Part shown: positions 35,223-43,959 of the stretch, in pieces
How the letters are laid out: each line of letters begins with the position of its first letter
Numbering within the stretch: the stretch's first letter is position 1
Source: Devosia sp. YIM 151766
GTDB lineage: Bacteria > Pseudomonadota > Alphaproteobacteria > Rhizobiales > Devosiaceae
DNA length: 64,000 nucleotides
Assembly: GCF_030285925.1 (NCBI RefSeq)
Contig: NZ_CP127251.1
Coordinates: 2,046,001-2,110,000 of the forward strand
Direction of reading: 5' to 3'
The notes under the pieces: generated by a model
Told to the model about the DNA's origin: nothing
What the model saw: only the letters and a program-made list of their open reading frames with translations
Database searches by the model: none
Position numbers and translations under genes: made by a program

Positions 35223-37102
35223 CCGAAGACCCAGCTCCGCTCCCATCCGGCCCGGAAATCATCCGGGCCTTTGTCCGCACCCTGCCCGCCGCGCCGGGGG
35301 TTTATCGCATGCTCGATGCGGCGGGCGAGGTTATGTATGTGGGCAAGGCCCGCAACCTCAGGGCTCGCGTCACCAATTACACCCGCCCCGAAGGCTTGGA
35401 ACTGCGCCTGCAGCGCATGATCGCCTCGACGGTGAGCATGGAATTCGTCCGCACCGAGACCGAATCCGAAGCGCTGCTGCTCGAAGCAAATATGATCAAG
35501 CGGCTGAAACCCCGCTTCAACGTGCTGCTGCGCGACGACAAGAGCTTCCCCTATATCCTCATCGCCACCGATCACGAAGCGCCCGAGCTGACCAAACATC
35601 GCGGCGCCCGCCGCCGCCCGGGCCATTATTTCGGCCCCTTCGCCTCGGCCACGGCGGTCGGGCGCACCATTGCCAGCCTCCAAAAGGCCTTCCTGCTGCG
35701 CAATTGCTCGGACAGCTTCTACGCCGCCCGCACCCGCCCCTGCCTGCAATTCCAGATCAAGCGCTGCGCTGCGCCCTGCACCCGCGAGATCGGTCTCGAA
35801 GCCTATGGCGAACTGGTCGAGGATGCCCGTCAATTCCTCTCCGGCAAGTCCGATGCCGTGCGCAATCATCTCCAGGCCGATATGAACAAGGCCGCCGAAG
35901 ACCTCGATTTCGAGCGCGCCGCCATGATCCGCGACCGGCTCTCGGCCCTGGCGCTCACCCAGTCGCAGGGCGACGCCACCGCCCGTTCAGTGGAAGAAGC
36001 CGATGTCTTCGCCATCCATCATGAAGGCGGCCAGTTCTGCGTGCAGGTCTTCTTCTTCCGTGCCTATCAGAACTGGGGCAATTATCCCTATCGCCCCCGC
36101 GCCGATGCCAGCCTCAGCGATGCCGAAGTGCTGGAGGCCTTTATCGGCCAGTTCTACGAAAACCGAACCCCGGCCCGCCTGGTCCTGATCAGCCACGAAT
36201 TGTCCGAACACGCGCTGATGGAAGAGGCGCTGACCACCCGCGCCGGCCGCCGCGTCTATATCGAGCAGCCCAAGCGCGGCGAAAAACGCGATCTGGTCAA
36301 TCACGCCCTCAACAATGCCCGCGAGGCCCTGGGCCGTCAGCTCGCTGAAGGCGCGTCCCATCGCGCCCTGCTCGAAGGCGTCGCCGAGACCTTCGGTCTG
36401 GAAGAAATCCCGCGCCGCATCGAGGTTTACGACAATTCCCACATCTCGGGCACCAATGCAGTGGGCGGCATGATCGTCGCCGGCGAGGAAGGCTTCTCGA
36501 AAAAGCACTACCGCACCTTCAATATCCGCTCCACCGACATCACCCCCGGCGACGATTTCGGCATGATGCGCGAAGTGCTCACCCGCCGCTTTTCCCGCCT
36601 CGCCAGCGAAAGCCGGACCGATGCCGAGGACGAGGCCACCGGCATGCCTGACTGGCCCGATATCGTCTTCATCGATGGCGGCGCTGGCCAGCTCAATGCC
36701 GTGCGCGCGGTGGTCGCCGAGCTCAACCTGCCGCGCGAAGTCACCTTCATCGGCATCGCCAAGGGCGAGGAACGCGATGCCGGGCGCGAGAAATTCTTCA
36801 TGGAAGGCCGCGACGCCTTCATGCTGCCGCATCGCGATCCGGTGCTCTATTACGTCCAGCGCCTGCGCGACGAAGCTCACCGCTTCGCCATCGGCACCCA
36901 CCGCGCCCGCCGCAAGAAGGAGGTGGTCAAGAACCCGCTCGACGAGATCGACGGCATCGGCCCCGCCCGCAAGCGCGCCCTGCTCCACCATTTCGGCTCC
37001 GCCAAAGCCGTCTCCCGCGCCTCCCTCGCCGATTTGGAAGCCGTGCCCACCATCTCCCGCACCATGGCGCAATTGATCTACGATCATTTCAACCGAACCT
37101 GA
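35219..37102 (+). CDS. uvrC: Excinuclease ABC subunit C
   Basis: 627 residues from ATG 35219. The dual-incision nuclease of nucleotide excision repair. GIY-YIG nuclease at the N terminus ([25 protein letters not shown]), a central UVR motif ([20 protein letters not shown]), an RNase H-like second nuclease ([33 protein letters not shown]), and a C-terminal helix-hairpin-helix pair ([22 protein letters not shown]). Longer in-frame starts lie inside the SDR gene. In Rhizobiales uvrC is usually followed directly by pgsA; here two genes intervene. Confidence 0.97.
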   Translation: MTEDPAPLPSGPEIIRAFVRTLPAAPGVYRMLDAAGEVMYVGKARNLRARVTNYTRPEGLELRLQRMIASTVSMEFVRTETESEALLLEANMIKRLKPRFNVLLRDDKSFPYILIATDHEAPELTKHRGARRRPGHYFGPFASATAVGRTIASLQKAFLLRNCSDSFYAARTRPCLQFQIKRCAAPCTREIGLEAYGELVEDARQFLSGKSDAVRNHLQADMNKAAEDLDFERAAMIRDRLSALALTQSQGDATARSVEEADVFAIHHEGGQFCVQVFFFRAYQNWGNYPYRPRADASLSDAEVLEAFIGQFYENRTPARLVLISHELSEHALMEEALTTRAGRRVYIEQPKRGEKRDLVNHALNNAREALGRQLAEGASHRALLEGVAETFGLEEIPRRIEVYDNSHISGTNAVGGMIVAGEEGFSKKHYRTFNIRSTDITPGDDFGMMREVLTRRFSRLASESRTDAEDEATGMPDWPDIVFIDGGAGQLNAVRAVVAELNLPREVTFIGIAKGEERDAGREKFFMEGRDAFMLPHRDPVLYYVQRLRDEAHRFAIGTHRARRKKEVVKNPLDEIDGIGPARKRALLHHFGSAKAVSRASLADLEAVPTISRTMAQLIYDHFNRT

Positions 37103-37163
37103 CCGCCCCCGTCGAAATCCCTCCACCCCGTTCGTCGCCCTGGCAGCAACCCGGAGTAGCCCG

Positions 37164-37517
37164 ATGAAATTCCTCACCATGGTCAAGACGTTCAATCCCG
37201 AAACGGCCATCAACCCGCCACCGGCCCTCATGTCCGCCATCGTCCAGCTCGGCATCGAGGCCGGCGCCCGCATGGCCGAGACCGGCGGTATGTCCCTTGC
37301 CGGCACCGTCACCACCAGGAAAGGCGCGCTGACCACCGACGGCCCCTTTGCCGAGACCAAGGAACTGGTCGGCGGCTATGCCATCTATGAGCTCGACAGC
37401 GAGGCCGAGATCGTCCAATGGACCCAGCGCTTCGTCGAGTTGCACCGCCAGCACTGGCCGGAATGGGACGGCGAAGTCACCATCCTCCACCTGCAGCAAT
37501 TCAACATGGCGGGCTGA
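37164..37517 (+). CDS. YCII-related (DGPF-domain) protein
   Basis: 117 residues, a ferredoxin-like single domain with the DGPFAETKELVGGY signature; family proteins act with sigma factors or as small lactone or dehydrochlorinase-like enzymes, mostly unknown. Starts MKFLTMVKTFNPETA; a good AGTAGCC-preceded ATG at 37164. Another YCII-type gene, frameshifted, lies at 49849. Confidence 0.87.
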   Translation: MKFLTMVKTFNPETAINPPPALMSAIVQLGIEAGARMAETGGMSLAGTVTTRKGALTTDGPFAETKELVGGYAIYELDSEAEIVQWTQRFVELHRQHWPEWDGEVTILHLQQFNMAG

Positions 37518-37555
37518 CCCGGCTCATTCCCCTCCGCCCTGCAATCTCCCATAGA

Positions 37556-37584
37556 CCTCATCCTGAGCTTGTCGAAGGACGAGG
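37556..37584. repeat. CCTCATCCTGAGCTTGTCGAAGG-type palindromic repeat
   Basis: A common alphaproteobacterial intergenic palindrome with CCTC...GAGG ends and a CTTGTCGAAG centre, between the YCII gene and the aroG leader. Confidence 0.65.
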
Positions 37585-37677
37585 TCGGTAACACCGCGGC
37601 GCCAGGAAGGAGCGGCAAACCCTCCCTACCAAAGTCGGGACTCGACAACCCCGGAACTCCTCGCTACCTTCCCGCCC

Positions 37678-37752
37678 ATGATCAACGCCGCCACCTTCTA
37701 TTGGTATTTTAGCTATCCGCTCCCGGCGGAGGCTAATGCGCGCGCGTCCTGA
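37678..37752 (+). CDS. aroG leader peptide (aromatic attenuator)
   Basis: A 24-codon ORF MINAATFYWYFSYPLPAEA plus five residues, TGA at 37750. Seven codons in a row (37696-37716) read Phe-Tyr-Trp-Tyr-Phe-Ser-Tyr: six of seven are aromatic. It is followed 30 nt later by an intrinsic terminator and then by the DAHP synthase gene. Starved of aromatic amino acids, ribosomes should stall here and prevent terminator folding. Too short for ordinary gene finders. Confidence 0.85.
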   Translation: MINAATFYWYFSYPLPAEANARAS

Positions 37753-37810
37753 TCCCTGACGACCAGACCAAACCGCAAGCCAGCCGCCCGACTTTCGAGG
37801 CGGCTTTTTT
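37725..37810 (+). terminator. aroG attenuator: antiterminator strand and terminator
   Basis: Terminator: AGCCGCC (37782-37788) pairs with GGCGGCT (37799-37805), followed by TTTTTT. An upstream GGCGGAGGCT (37725-37734), directly after the stall codons, can pair with the same AGCCGCC arm and would act as antiterminator. The alternative structure is inferred by eye. Confidence 0.78.
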
Positions 37811-37846
37811 GTTGGCCGCTTCGAGTAAACCTCGAAAGACCGACAC

Positions 37847-38920
37847 ATGCTCAAATCCACCGACGACCTGCGCATCATCGAAATAAAACCGCTGACCACG
37901 CCCATCGAGGTCATGCGCCAGCATCCACGCACCGATGCCGCCACCCGCACCGTTCTGTCGGCCCGCCACGCCTTCCATAATATCCTCACCGGCCAGGATG
38001 ACCGCCTCGCCGTGGTGGTGGGCCCCTGCTCCATCCACGATCCCGCCGCCGCCATGGACTATGCCCGCCGGCTGGTGGCGCTGCGCGATACGCTGGGCGA
38101 CCGCCTTGAAATCATCATGCGCGTCTATTTCGAGAAGCCCCGCACCACAATCGGCTGGAAGGGCCTGATCAACGATCCCGAGCTCGATGGCAGCTTCAAC
38201 ATCACGCAGGGGCTGCACACCGCCCGCGCCCTCTTGCTCGACATCAACAATCTCGGCCTGCCCGCCGCCTGCGAATTCCTCGACATGACGACGCCGCAAT
38301 ACATTGCCGACCTGGTCTCCTGGGCCGCCATCGGCGCCCGCACCACCGAAAGCCAGATTCACCGCGAGCTCGCCTCCGGCCTGTCCTGCCCGGTCGGCTT
38401 CAAGAACGGCACCGACGGCAATGTCCGCATCGCCCTCGACGCCGTGCTCTCCGCCTCCCAGCCGCATCATTTCATGGCCGTGACCAAGGATGGCCGCTCC
38501 GCCATCGCCGCCACCAGCGGCAATGCAGACACCCACATCATCCTGCGCGGCGGCAAGGCCCCCAATTACGACGCCGACAGCGTCCGCGCCGCCGCCGAAG
38601 TCGCCACCAAAGCCGGCCTCAATCCGGCGATCATGATCGATGCCAGCCACGCCAATTCCTCCAAGAAGCCCGAGAACCAGCCCCAGGTCCTCGCCGAGAT
38701 CGGCGACCAGTTGGCCAATGGCGACAAGAGCGTTATCGGCGTCATGGTCGAATCCAATCTCGTCGCCGGCCGCCAGGACCTCGTTGCCGGCCGCGACCTG
38801 GTCTATGGCCAGTCCATCACCGATGGCTGCATCGATTGGGACACCACCGTCGAAGCCCTCACGGCACTGGCCCAGGCGGTCGACAAGCGCCGCGCCGCGA
38901 CCAATCAGGCCGTAGCCTAG
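37847..38920 (+). CDS. aroG: 3-deoxy-7-phosphoheptulonate (DAHP) synthase, class I
   Basis: 357 residues. Joins phosphoenolpyruvate and erythrose 4-phosphate, the entry of the shikimate pathway. Class I motifs: VVVGPCSIHDP, MRVYFEKPRTTIGWKGLINDP, NITQGLHTARALL, WAAIGARTTESQIHRELASGLS, GFKNGTDGN, IMIDASHANSSK. Expression appears controlled by the leader peptide attenuator directly upstream. A GGCCCTCGGA hairpin follows the stop. Confidence 0.97.
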   Translation: MLKSTDDLRIIEIKPLTTPIEVMRQHPRTDAATRTVLSARHAFHNILTGQDDRLAVVVGPCSIHDPAAAMDYARRLVALRDTLGDRLEIIMRVYFEKPRTTIGWKGLINDPELDGSFNITQGLHTARALLLDINNLGLPAACEFLDMTTPQYIADLVSWAAIGARTTESQIHRELASGLSCPVGFKNGTDGNVRIALDAVLSASQPHHFMAVTKDGRSAIAATSGNADTHIILRGGKAPNYDADSVRAAAEVATKAGLNPAIMIDASHANSSKKPENQPQVLAEIGDQLANGDKSVIGVMVESNLVAGRQDLVAGRDLVYGQSITDGCIDWDTTVEALTALAQAVDKRRAATNQAVA

Positions 38921-38928
38921 TAAAACCC

Positions 38929-38957
38929 GGCCCTCGGACTCGCTCCGAGGGCCTTCG
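38929..38957 (+). terminator. Terminator-like hairpin after aroG
   Basis: GGCCCTCGGA / TCCGAGGGCC with loop CTCGC, a perfect 10-bp stem, followed by TTCG only. Confidence 0.6.
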
Positions 38958-39093
38958 CGCTGCGCGCACATCGGATCGTCGTGGCCAATCTCATCGCTTC
39001 TCGGTTCATATGCGATAGCCCCTGCCGCCGAAGCAGACACCCATTGTAAACACTGCCCTTGACCCTCCGGCCGCCATCCTGTTCTCTCCGCCC

Positions 39094-39660
39094 ATGGCCA
39101 GAAACCCGCTGCTCCTCGTCCCCAACATCATCACCATCGCCCGCATCCTCGCGATCGGGCCCATCGTCTGGCTGGTGATGGATGGCGACATCATTCTGCG
39201 CATCGTCGCGCTGGTGCTCTATGTCATCGCCGCCGCCAGCGACTGGATCGACGGCTATCTGGCCCGCGCCTGGAACCAATATTCTGATCTGGGCCGCATG
39301 CTCGACCCCATCGCCGACAAGCTGCTGGTCGGCATCCTCATCGCCGCCCTGGCCTGGGATGGGAGCCTGTCCGGCTGGGACATGATCCCGGCCTGCGCCA
39401 TCCTCTTCCGCGAATTCTTCATTCCCGGCCTGCGGGAATTCCTCGGCAACAAGACCATAGTGCTGCCGGTAAGCAAACTCGCCAAGTGGAAGACCACCAT
39501 CCAGCTCGTCGCCCTCGCCATCATCCTGGCCGAGCGCATCATTCCCGGCCTGGGCCTCGCCTCCGACATCGGGCTCTGGGTCGCCGGCGCTATCACGATC
39601 TGGACCGGCTGGACCTATCTGCGCGCCTCCTGGCCGCATCTTTCGGGCATCGGCAAATGA
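39094..39660 (+). CDS. pgsA: CDP-diacylglycerol-glycerol-3-phosphate 3-phosphatidyltransferase
   Basis: 188 residues, membrane-embedded. Makes phosphatidylglycerol phosphate. The CDP-alcohol phosphotransferase signature is complete: DGYLARAWNQYSDLGRMLDPIADK. Ends in an ATGA overlap with moaD, so pgsA-moaD-moaE form one operon, the usual Rhizobiales order after uvrC. Confidence 0.96.
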   Translation: MARNPLLLVPNIITIARILAIGPIVWLVMDGDIILRIVALVLYVIAAASDWIDGYLARAWNQYSDLGRMLDPIADKLLVGILIAALAWDGSLSGWDMIPACAILFREFFIPGLREFLGNKTIVLPVSKLAKWKTTIQLVALAIILAERIIPGLGLASDIGLWVAGAITIWTGWTYLRASWPHLSGIGK

Positions 39661-39908
39661 AAGTGCTTTATTTCGCTTGGCTGCGCGAGCGCCTCAACCG
39701 TGCCAGCGACGAGGTCGCCCCGCCGGCCGATGTGGTGACCCTTGATGACCTCGTCCACTGGTTGCGCAGCCAGGACGAAGCGCTTGATCTGGCAATGGAA
39801 AACCCCGCCATCTTCAAGCTCTCCCTCAATGCCCGCATCGTTCCCGGCGACACCCCCATCGCCGGGGCCAGCGAGATCGCCATCCTGCCCCCGATGACCG
39901 GCGGCTGA
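39657..39908 (+). CDS. moaD: Molybdopterin synthase small subunit
   Basis: 83 residues, a ubiquitin-like beta-grasp fold. Ends ILPPMTGG; the C-terminal Gly-Gly is thiocarboxylated and donates sulfur to precursor Z. ATG 39657 overlaps the pgsA stop. The longer in-frame opening (39486) lies inside pgsA. Confidence 0.95.
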   Translation: MKVLYFAWLRERLNRASDEVAPPADVVTLDDLVHWLRSQDEALDLAMENPAIFKLSLNARIVPGDTPIAGASEIAILPPMTGG

Positions 39909-39910
39909 AA

Positions 39911-40372
39911 ATGATCCGCATCGCCACCGAGCCCTTCGATCCCGGCGCCGAAGCCAATGCCTTCCAGGCCGCCCATATCGAAGCCGGCGCCATGGTCAGC
40001 TTTACCGGCCTGGTCCGCTCCCAGCCGCACGATCCGATTTCCGCCCTCATCCTCGAATGCTACGAGCCCCTGGCCCGCAACGAGATCGCCGCCATCCGCG
40101 ATGCCGCCATCACCCGCTTCGACCTCATCGATGCCGCCATCATCCACCGCCATGGGCGCCTGGTGCCCGGCGAGACCATCATGATGGTCATGACCCTCGC
40201 CGGCCACCGCCATTCCGCCTTCGAGGGCGCGCAATATCTCATGGACTATCTCAAGACCGGCGCCCCCTTCTGGAAACAGGAGGAAACGCCATCCGGTCTG
40301 CGCTGGGTCGAAGCCAGGACCGCCGACGACGCGGCCCGGGAACGGTGGCGTCAGTCCGGCCAGGATTCCTGA
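39911..40372 (+). CDS. moaE: Molybdopterin synthase catalytic subunit
   Basis: 153 residues; partner of MoaD in converting precursor Z to molybdopterin. Seen: GAMVSFTGLVRS, LILECYEPLARNEI, IHRHGRLVPGETIMMVMTLAGHRHSAFEGAQYLMDYLKTGAPFWKQE, with the catalytic Lys residues in the last part. Two bases after moaD. Its 3' end overlaps the convergent parE gene by 22 nt. Confidence 0.96.
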   Translation: MIRIATEPFDPGAEANAFQAAHIEAGAMVSFTGLVRSQPHDPISALILECYEPLARNEIAAIRDAAITRFDLIDAAIIHRHGRLVPGETIMMVMTLAGHRHSAFEGAQYLMDYLKTGAPFWKQEETPSGLRWVEARTADDAARERWRQSGQDS

Positions 40373-40659
40373 CTCATCATGCCATGGACCACGGCAATCA
40401 CCAGAATGCCGTCAAGCTCCGGCCGATAAAAAATCAGGTAAGCGCCGGCGATAAGCATCCGCACTTTTTCACCGAATACGTCCCGCATTGACCCCATGGA
40501 CGGATTTGCCGCTGCCAGCTCGATCTTTCCTTGGATTTGGCGGATGAGCTCATTGGCAGCCTGCAGATTGTCGCGGGCAATATAGTCCCAGATATTCTCG
40601 AGATCGTTTTGAGCTTTCGGCGTTAGCCGGAAGCTAGCCACGCGATATATGCCGGGCAT
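40351..40659 (-). CDS. ParE/RelE-family toxin
   Basis: 102 residues from ATG 40659 (MPGIYRVASFRLTPKAQNDLENIWDYIARDN), with the ParE pattern: N-terminal RLTPKAQNDLENIWDYI and C-terminal YLIFYRPELDGILVIAVVHGMM. ParE toxins poison DNA gyrase. The start overlaps the antitoxin gene by 26 nt; GTG six codons later is an alternative. The 3' end overlaps moaE on the other strand. Confidence 0.88.
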   Translation of the reverse strand: MPGIYRVASFRLTPKAQNDLENIWDYIARDNLQAANELIRQIQGKIELAAANPSMGSMRDVFGEKVRMLIAGAYLIFYRPELDGILVIAVVHGMMSQESWPD

Positions 40660-40894
40660 GCGCTTTGGCGAGGAAATCGTCGAAGTCGAAGGGCTCGCCC
40701 GGCCCACTGGCCAGCCCCGCCTCCACCTCCGCGCGCAGCCGCGCCCATTCCTGCAACCGCGCCGCCTCCCGCCGCTCCCAGAGCTTCAGCGCCTCGCGCA
40801 CCACTTCGCTGTCCGAGGCATATTTACCCTCGGCCACCGCCGCTTCGAGAAGCGTCGCCTGCTGTTCGGTCACCGATATGGTCAGCGTCTTCAT
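40634..40894 (-). CDS. ParD-type antitoxin
   Basis: 86 residues from ATG 40894 (MKTLTISVTEQQATLLEAAVAEGKYASDSEVVREALKLWERREA). A ribbon-helix-helix DNA-binding N terminus and acidic C terminus that wraps the toxin. Longer in-frame starts run through the ilvE terminator. It precedes parE, the usual order, and should autorepress the operon. Confidence 0.9.
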   Translation of the reverse strand: MKTLTISVTEQQATLLEAAVAEGKYASDSEVVREALKLWERREAARLQEWARLRAEVEAGLASGPGEPFDFDDFLAKAHARHISRG

Positions 40895-40924
40895 ACCGCC
40901 AATATAGCATCGTGCCCCCCAAAC

Positions 40925-40950
40925 AAAAAGGCCGGGGAATGACCCCGGCC
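40925..40950 (-). terminator. Intrinsic terminator of ilvE
   Basis: On the minus strand GGCCGGGG-TCATT-CCCCGGCC followed by TTTTT, 24 nt after the ilvE stop. It separates ilvE from parDE. Confidence 0.88.
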
Positions 40951-40973
40951 TCGCACGCAATTCCAGTGAAAAT

Positions 40974-41867
40974 CTATTCCGCCGCCGCCACCTGTTTCGG
41001 CTGCACCGCCGCCGCATAGGCGTCGATCAGCGTCCGGCAGCCCTCGCCCGGGGTGAACGTGACATCCCCGATCAGCGATACCGGCGTCACTTCCGCCGCC
41101 GTGCCGGTCAGGAAGCATTCGTCGAACTGGCCCAGTTCCTCGGGCAGGATATGCCGCTCGGTGACCGTGTAGCCGTTCTCCTTGGCCAGCGCGATCAGCG
41201 TCTGGCGGGTAATGCCGTTGAGGAAGCAATCCGGCGTCGGCGTGGTGATTTCCTTGCCCTTGATGAAGAACACGTTGGCGCCCGTGGCTTCCGCCACATA
41301 GCCGCGATAATCCAGCATCAGCGCGTCGGCATAGCCATTGGCCATGGCCGCGTCCTTGGACAGCGTACAGATCATGTAGAGGCCCGCCGCCTTGGCCGCG
41401 GAGGGAATGGTTTCCGGCGAAGGCCGCTTCCACTTGCTCCATTCCAGGCGAATGCCCTTGAGCTTTTCCTCGACCGAGAAATAGCTCGGCCACACCCAGG
41501 CCGCGATGGCCACATGCACCTTGTTGTTGCGCGCCGGCACGCTGAGCTCTTCCGAGCCGCGCCAGGCCACGGGCCGCACATAGGCATCGACCAGCCCGTT
41601 CTTTTCCAGCACCAGGCGCTTGGCCGCCTCGATCTCGTCGACGCTATAGGGGAAGGGCATGTCCAGCATGGCCGCCGAGCGAATCAGCCGCTCGCTATGC
41701 TCGCGCGACTTGAAAATCTCGCCGCCATAGGCGCGCTCGCCCTCGAATACGGAACTGGCGTAGTGAAGGCCATGCGTCAATACATGGATCTTCGCATCCT
41801 TCCAGGGCTTGAGTTCGCCATCAAACCAGATCCAGCCATCACGCTGGTCCATCGGCAGGCCTGCCAT
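40974..41867 (-). CDS. ilvE: Branched-chain amino acid aminotransferase
   Basis: 297 residues, PLP fold-type IV. Seen: IHVLTHGLHYASSVFEGERAYGG, RPVAWRGSEELSV, the catalytic Lys region SAAKAAGLYMICTLSKDAAMANGYADALMLD, EATGANVFFIKG, and DECFLTGTAAEVTPV. Last step of Leu, Ile and Val synthesis. Divergent from a MarR regulator with 135 nt between, a pairing often seen in Rhizobiales. Confidence 0.95.
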   Translation of the reverse strand: MAGLPMDQRDGWIWFDGELKPWKDAKIHVLTHGLHYASSVFEGERAYGGEIFKSREHSERLIRSAAMLDMPFPYSVDEIEAAKRLVLEKNGLVDAYVRPVAWRGSEELSVPARNNKVHVAIAAWVWPSYFSVEEKLKGIRLEWSKWKRPSPETIPSAAKAAGLYMICTLSKDAAMANGYADALMLDYRGYVAEATGANVFFIKGKEITTPTPDCFLNGITRQTLIALAKENGYTVTERHILPEELGQFDECFLTGTAAEVTPVSLIGDVTFTPGEGCRTLIDAYAAAVQPKQVAAAE

Positions 41868-42002
41868 AGTTCCTCTCCAGAAAATCTTGCCTTAGTCGCG
41901 CCTTCGCGTTTCCGTTGCCGCCGATCATGCATCAGGCCCAAACCCTTGGCAAACCGGAACGTCTTTGGGATAAGACAAAACGGCAGCGGCTATGGAGCGA
42001 CT

Positions 42003-42521
42003 ATGTCAGCGGTTCGAAAAAGTGTCAACAAGGCTGACATAAATTCCTCGCTGTCCGAGCATGCCCATTTGCCCCTCGACATCATGGGGCTTTTATTCTT
42101 TTCCTACAGGGATTTCACCGGCGATGCCGATGCCCTGCTCGAACGCCAGGGCTTTGGCCGCGCCCATCACCGCGTGCTTTATTTCGTCAATCTCAAGCCC
42201 GGCATGCCGGTGGCCGACCTGCTCGACATCCTGAAGATCACAAAGCAGAGTCTCGCCCGCGTTCTGCGCCAATTGCTCGACAATGGCTATGTCGAACAGC
42301 GCACCGGCGCGTCCGACCGCCGCCAGCGCCTGCTCTATGCCACCGACAAGGGCCGCGCCTTCTTCGCCGATCTCTCAGCCAATCAGGCCACCCGCATCGA
42401 CGCGGCGATCGCCTCGCTTCCCCCCGAAGCGGCGGTCCAGGTGCGCCGCTTCCTCGTCGCCATGGTCAGGACCGAAGATCGGCCAACCCTCGACCGCCTG
42501 CGCCTCACCGATAATATTTAG
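42003..42521 (+). CDS. MarR-family regulator
   Basis: 172 residues. Winged HTH: GFGRAHHRVLYFVNLKPGMPVADLLDILKITKQSLARVLRQLLDNGYVEQRTGASDRRQRLLYATDKG. The ATG at 42003 lies inside one arm of a perfect inverted repeat (TATGTCAGC 42002-42010, GCTGACATA 42033-42041), which could be an autoregulatory operator or an mRNA hairpin hiding the start. Divergent from ilvE. Confidence 0.87.
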   Translation: MSAVRKSVNKADINSSLSEHAHLPLDIMGLLFFSYRDFTGDADALLERQGFGRAHHRVLYFVNLKPGMPVADLLDILKITKQSLARVLRQLLDNGYVEQRTGASDRRQRLLYATDKGRAFFADLSANQATRIDAAIASLPPEAAVQVRRFLVAMVRTEDRPTLDRLRLTDNI

Positions 42522-42611
42522 CGCTCGGGCCAACTTGCCTTCCCTCGGGGGCTCCAATATCGTCTTGTCCCATGGGGAGGGAGCCGGGCGCGACAGCGCC
42601 TGAAATCCGCA

Positions 42612-43109
42612 ATGACACTGGAGCAGCGCGATCCCGTTCCGCAGGAACTGGCGGCCTTGATGCGCGTGGCGGACACGCTCATGGAGCAACAGCAATTCCG
42701 CCGCGCCGCGCTGGAATATCGCGTCCTGCTGCACGAACCCGCCTTATTGGACAATCCGGCCGCCCGATACGAAACCTGGGCTAATCTCGGCGCCGCCCTG
42801 CTCTATGAATTTCTGGAAACCGCGCCCCATCCGAAAAGTGACCGCCTCCTCGATGAGGCGATCAAATGGCTGGGCAAGGCGCGCAGCCTGCTAGGCGGAA
42901 ACACGCCGTTCAACACGCCGCCCGCTTTGGGGATCAATCTGGTGCGCGCTTATCACCAGCAATTCCTGCGCTCGGGCGAGGCCCGCCACCTGATGGCCGC
43001 CAATCTCGCGCTTGATGAAATCGCGACGGACGACCATCCCCTGATGGCCGAACGCCTCAAATCCCTGCGCCGCATGCTCATCGAGGCGGTCAGGCGCAAG
43101 AACCATTAG
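42612..43109 (+). CDS. TPR-like helical protein, unknown function
   Basis: 165 residues, all-helical and repeat-like (ELAALMRVADTLMEQQQFRRAALEYRVLLHEP; NLGAALLYEFLET; DEAIKWLGKARSLLGG; LLMAANLALDEIATDD-like). No catalytic motif. Resembles degenerate tetratricopeptide repeats, so a protein-binding role is possible. Convergent with proC. Confidence 0.65.
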   Translation: MTLEQRDPVPQELAALMRVADTLMEQQQFRRAALEYRVLLHEPALLDNPAARYETWANLGAALLYEFLETAPHPKSDRLLDEAIKWLGKARSLLGGNTPFNTPPALGINLVRAYHQQFLRSGEARHLMAANLALDEIATDDHPLMAERLKSLRRMLIEAVRRKNH

Positions 43110-43136
43110 CAGACCGCATCCTGGCTCTCCGCAGGA

Positions 43137-43958
43137 TCAGCCCCGCCCCAATTCCTCGCTGCGCTTTCGCGCCGCATCCACCGCCCGCGCCATGAGCGGG
43201 GCCAATCCGTCATCGGCCATCAGCACGGCGAGCGCCGCAGCGGTCGTGCCATTGGGCGAGGTGACATTCTGCCGGAGCACACTGGCCGGCGCCGGATCGG
43301 CGTCCAGCAAGGCCGCCGCGCCCACCACCGTCTGCCGCGCCAATTGCATCGCCACATGCTCGGGCAGGCCCTGCGCCACGCCCGCCGCGGCCAGCGCCTC
43401 GACCAGGTTGAACACATAGGCCGGTCCCGACCCGGAAACCGCCGTTACCGTGTCGAGATCGCCTTCCTCGGCGAACCAGGCCACCTGCCCCGCCGCCGCC
43501 AGCAGCGCATTGGCCGCCTCGCGATCCCGCGGCTCGACCTCCGGCCCGGCCACGGCGCCGGTCATGCCTTTGCCGATCTGGGCCGGCACATTGGGCATGG
43601 TACGCACCACCCGCTCCGTCCCCAGCCCTTCCGACAATCGGGCGATCGAAATGCCCGCCGCGACGGAGAGCACCAGTGTCTGCGGCCCCATGACCGGCAA
43701 CAGCCCGTCCATGACCGGCCCGATGATCTGCGGCTTCACCGCCAGCACCAGCACATTGGGCTCGAGCCCGCTGGCCTGCTCATGGATGACCAGGCCGAAA
43801 TCCTCGGCCAGTTCCCGGGCTGCCTCGCCGGGCGAGGGATCGACCAGCACCAGATTGGTCGGCGGCAAGCCGGCATCCAGCCAGCCGCGCGCCAGGGCCA
43901 TGCCCATCTTGCCGGCGCCAACCAGCATGACCGGGCCAATCGAGCGAAGATGTGTCAT
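43137..43958 (-). CDS. proC: Pyrroline-5-carboxylate reductase
   Basis: 273 residues. Final step of proline synthesis. The NAD(P)-binding start VMLVGAGKMGMALARGWLDAG, VLAVKPQ, SVAAGISIARLSEGLG, RTMPNVPAQIGKGMTG, and the substrate-site TAVSGSGPAYVFNLVEALAAAGVAQGL are all present. It starts one base after the ybjN-like gene ends. Confidence 0.96.
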   Translation of the reverse strand: MTHLRSIGPVMLVGAGKMGMALARGWLDAGLPPTNLVLVDPSPGEAARELAEDFGLVIHEQASGLEPNVLVLAVKPQIIGPVMDGLLPVMGPQTLVLSVAAGISIARLSEGLGTERVVRTMPNVPAQIGKGMTGAVAGPEVEPRDREAANALLAAAGQVAWFAEEGDLDTVTAVSGSGPAYVFNLVEALAAAGVAQGLPEHVAMQLARQTVVGAAALLDADPAPASVLRQNVTSPNGTTAAALAVLMADDGLAPLMARAVDAARKRSEELGRG

Positions 43959-43959
43959 T

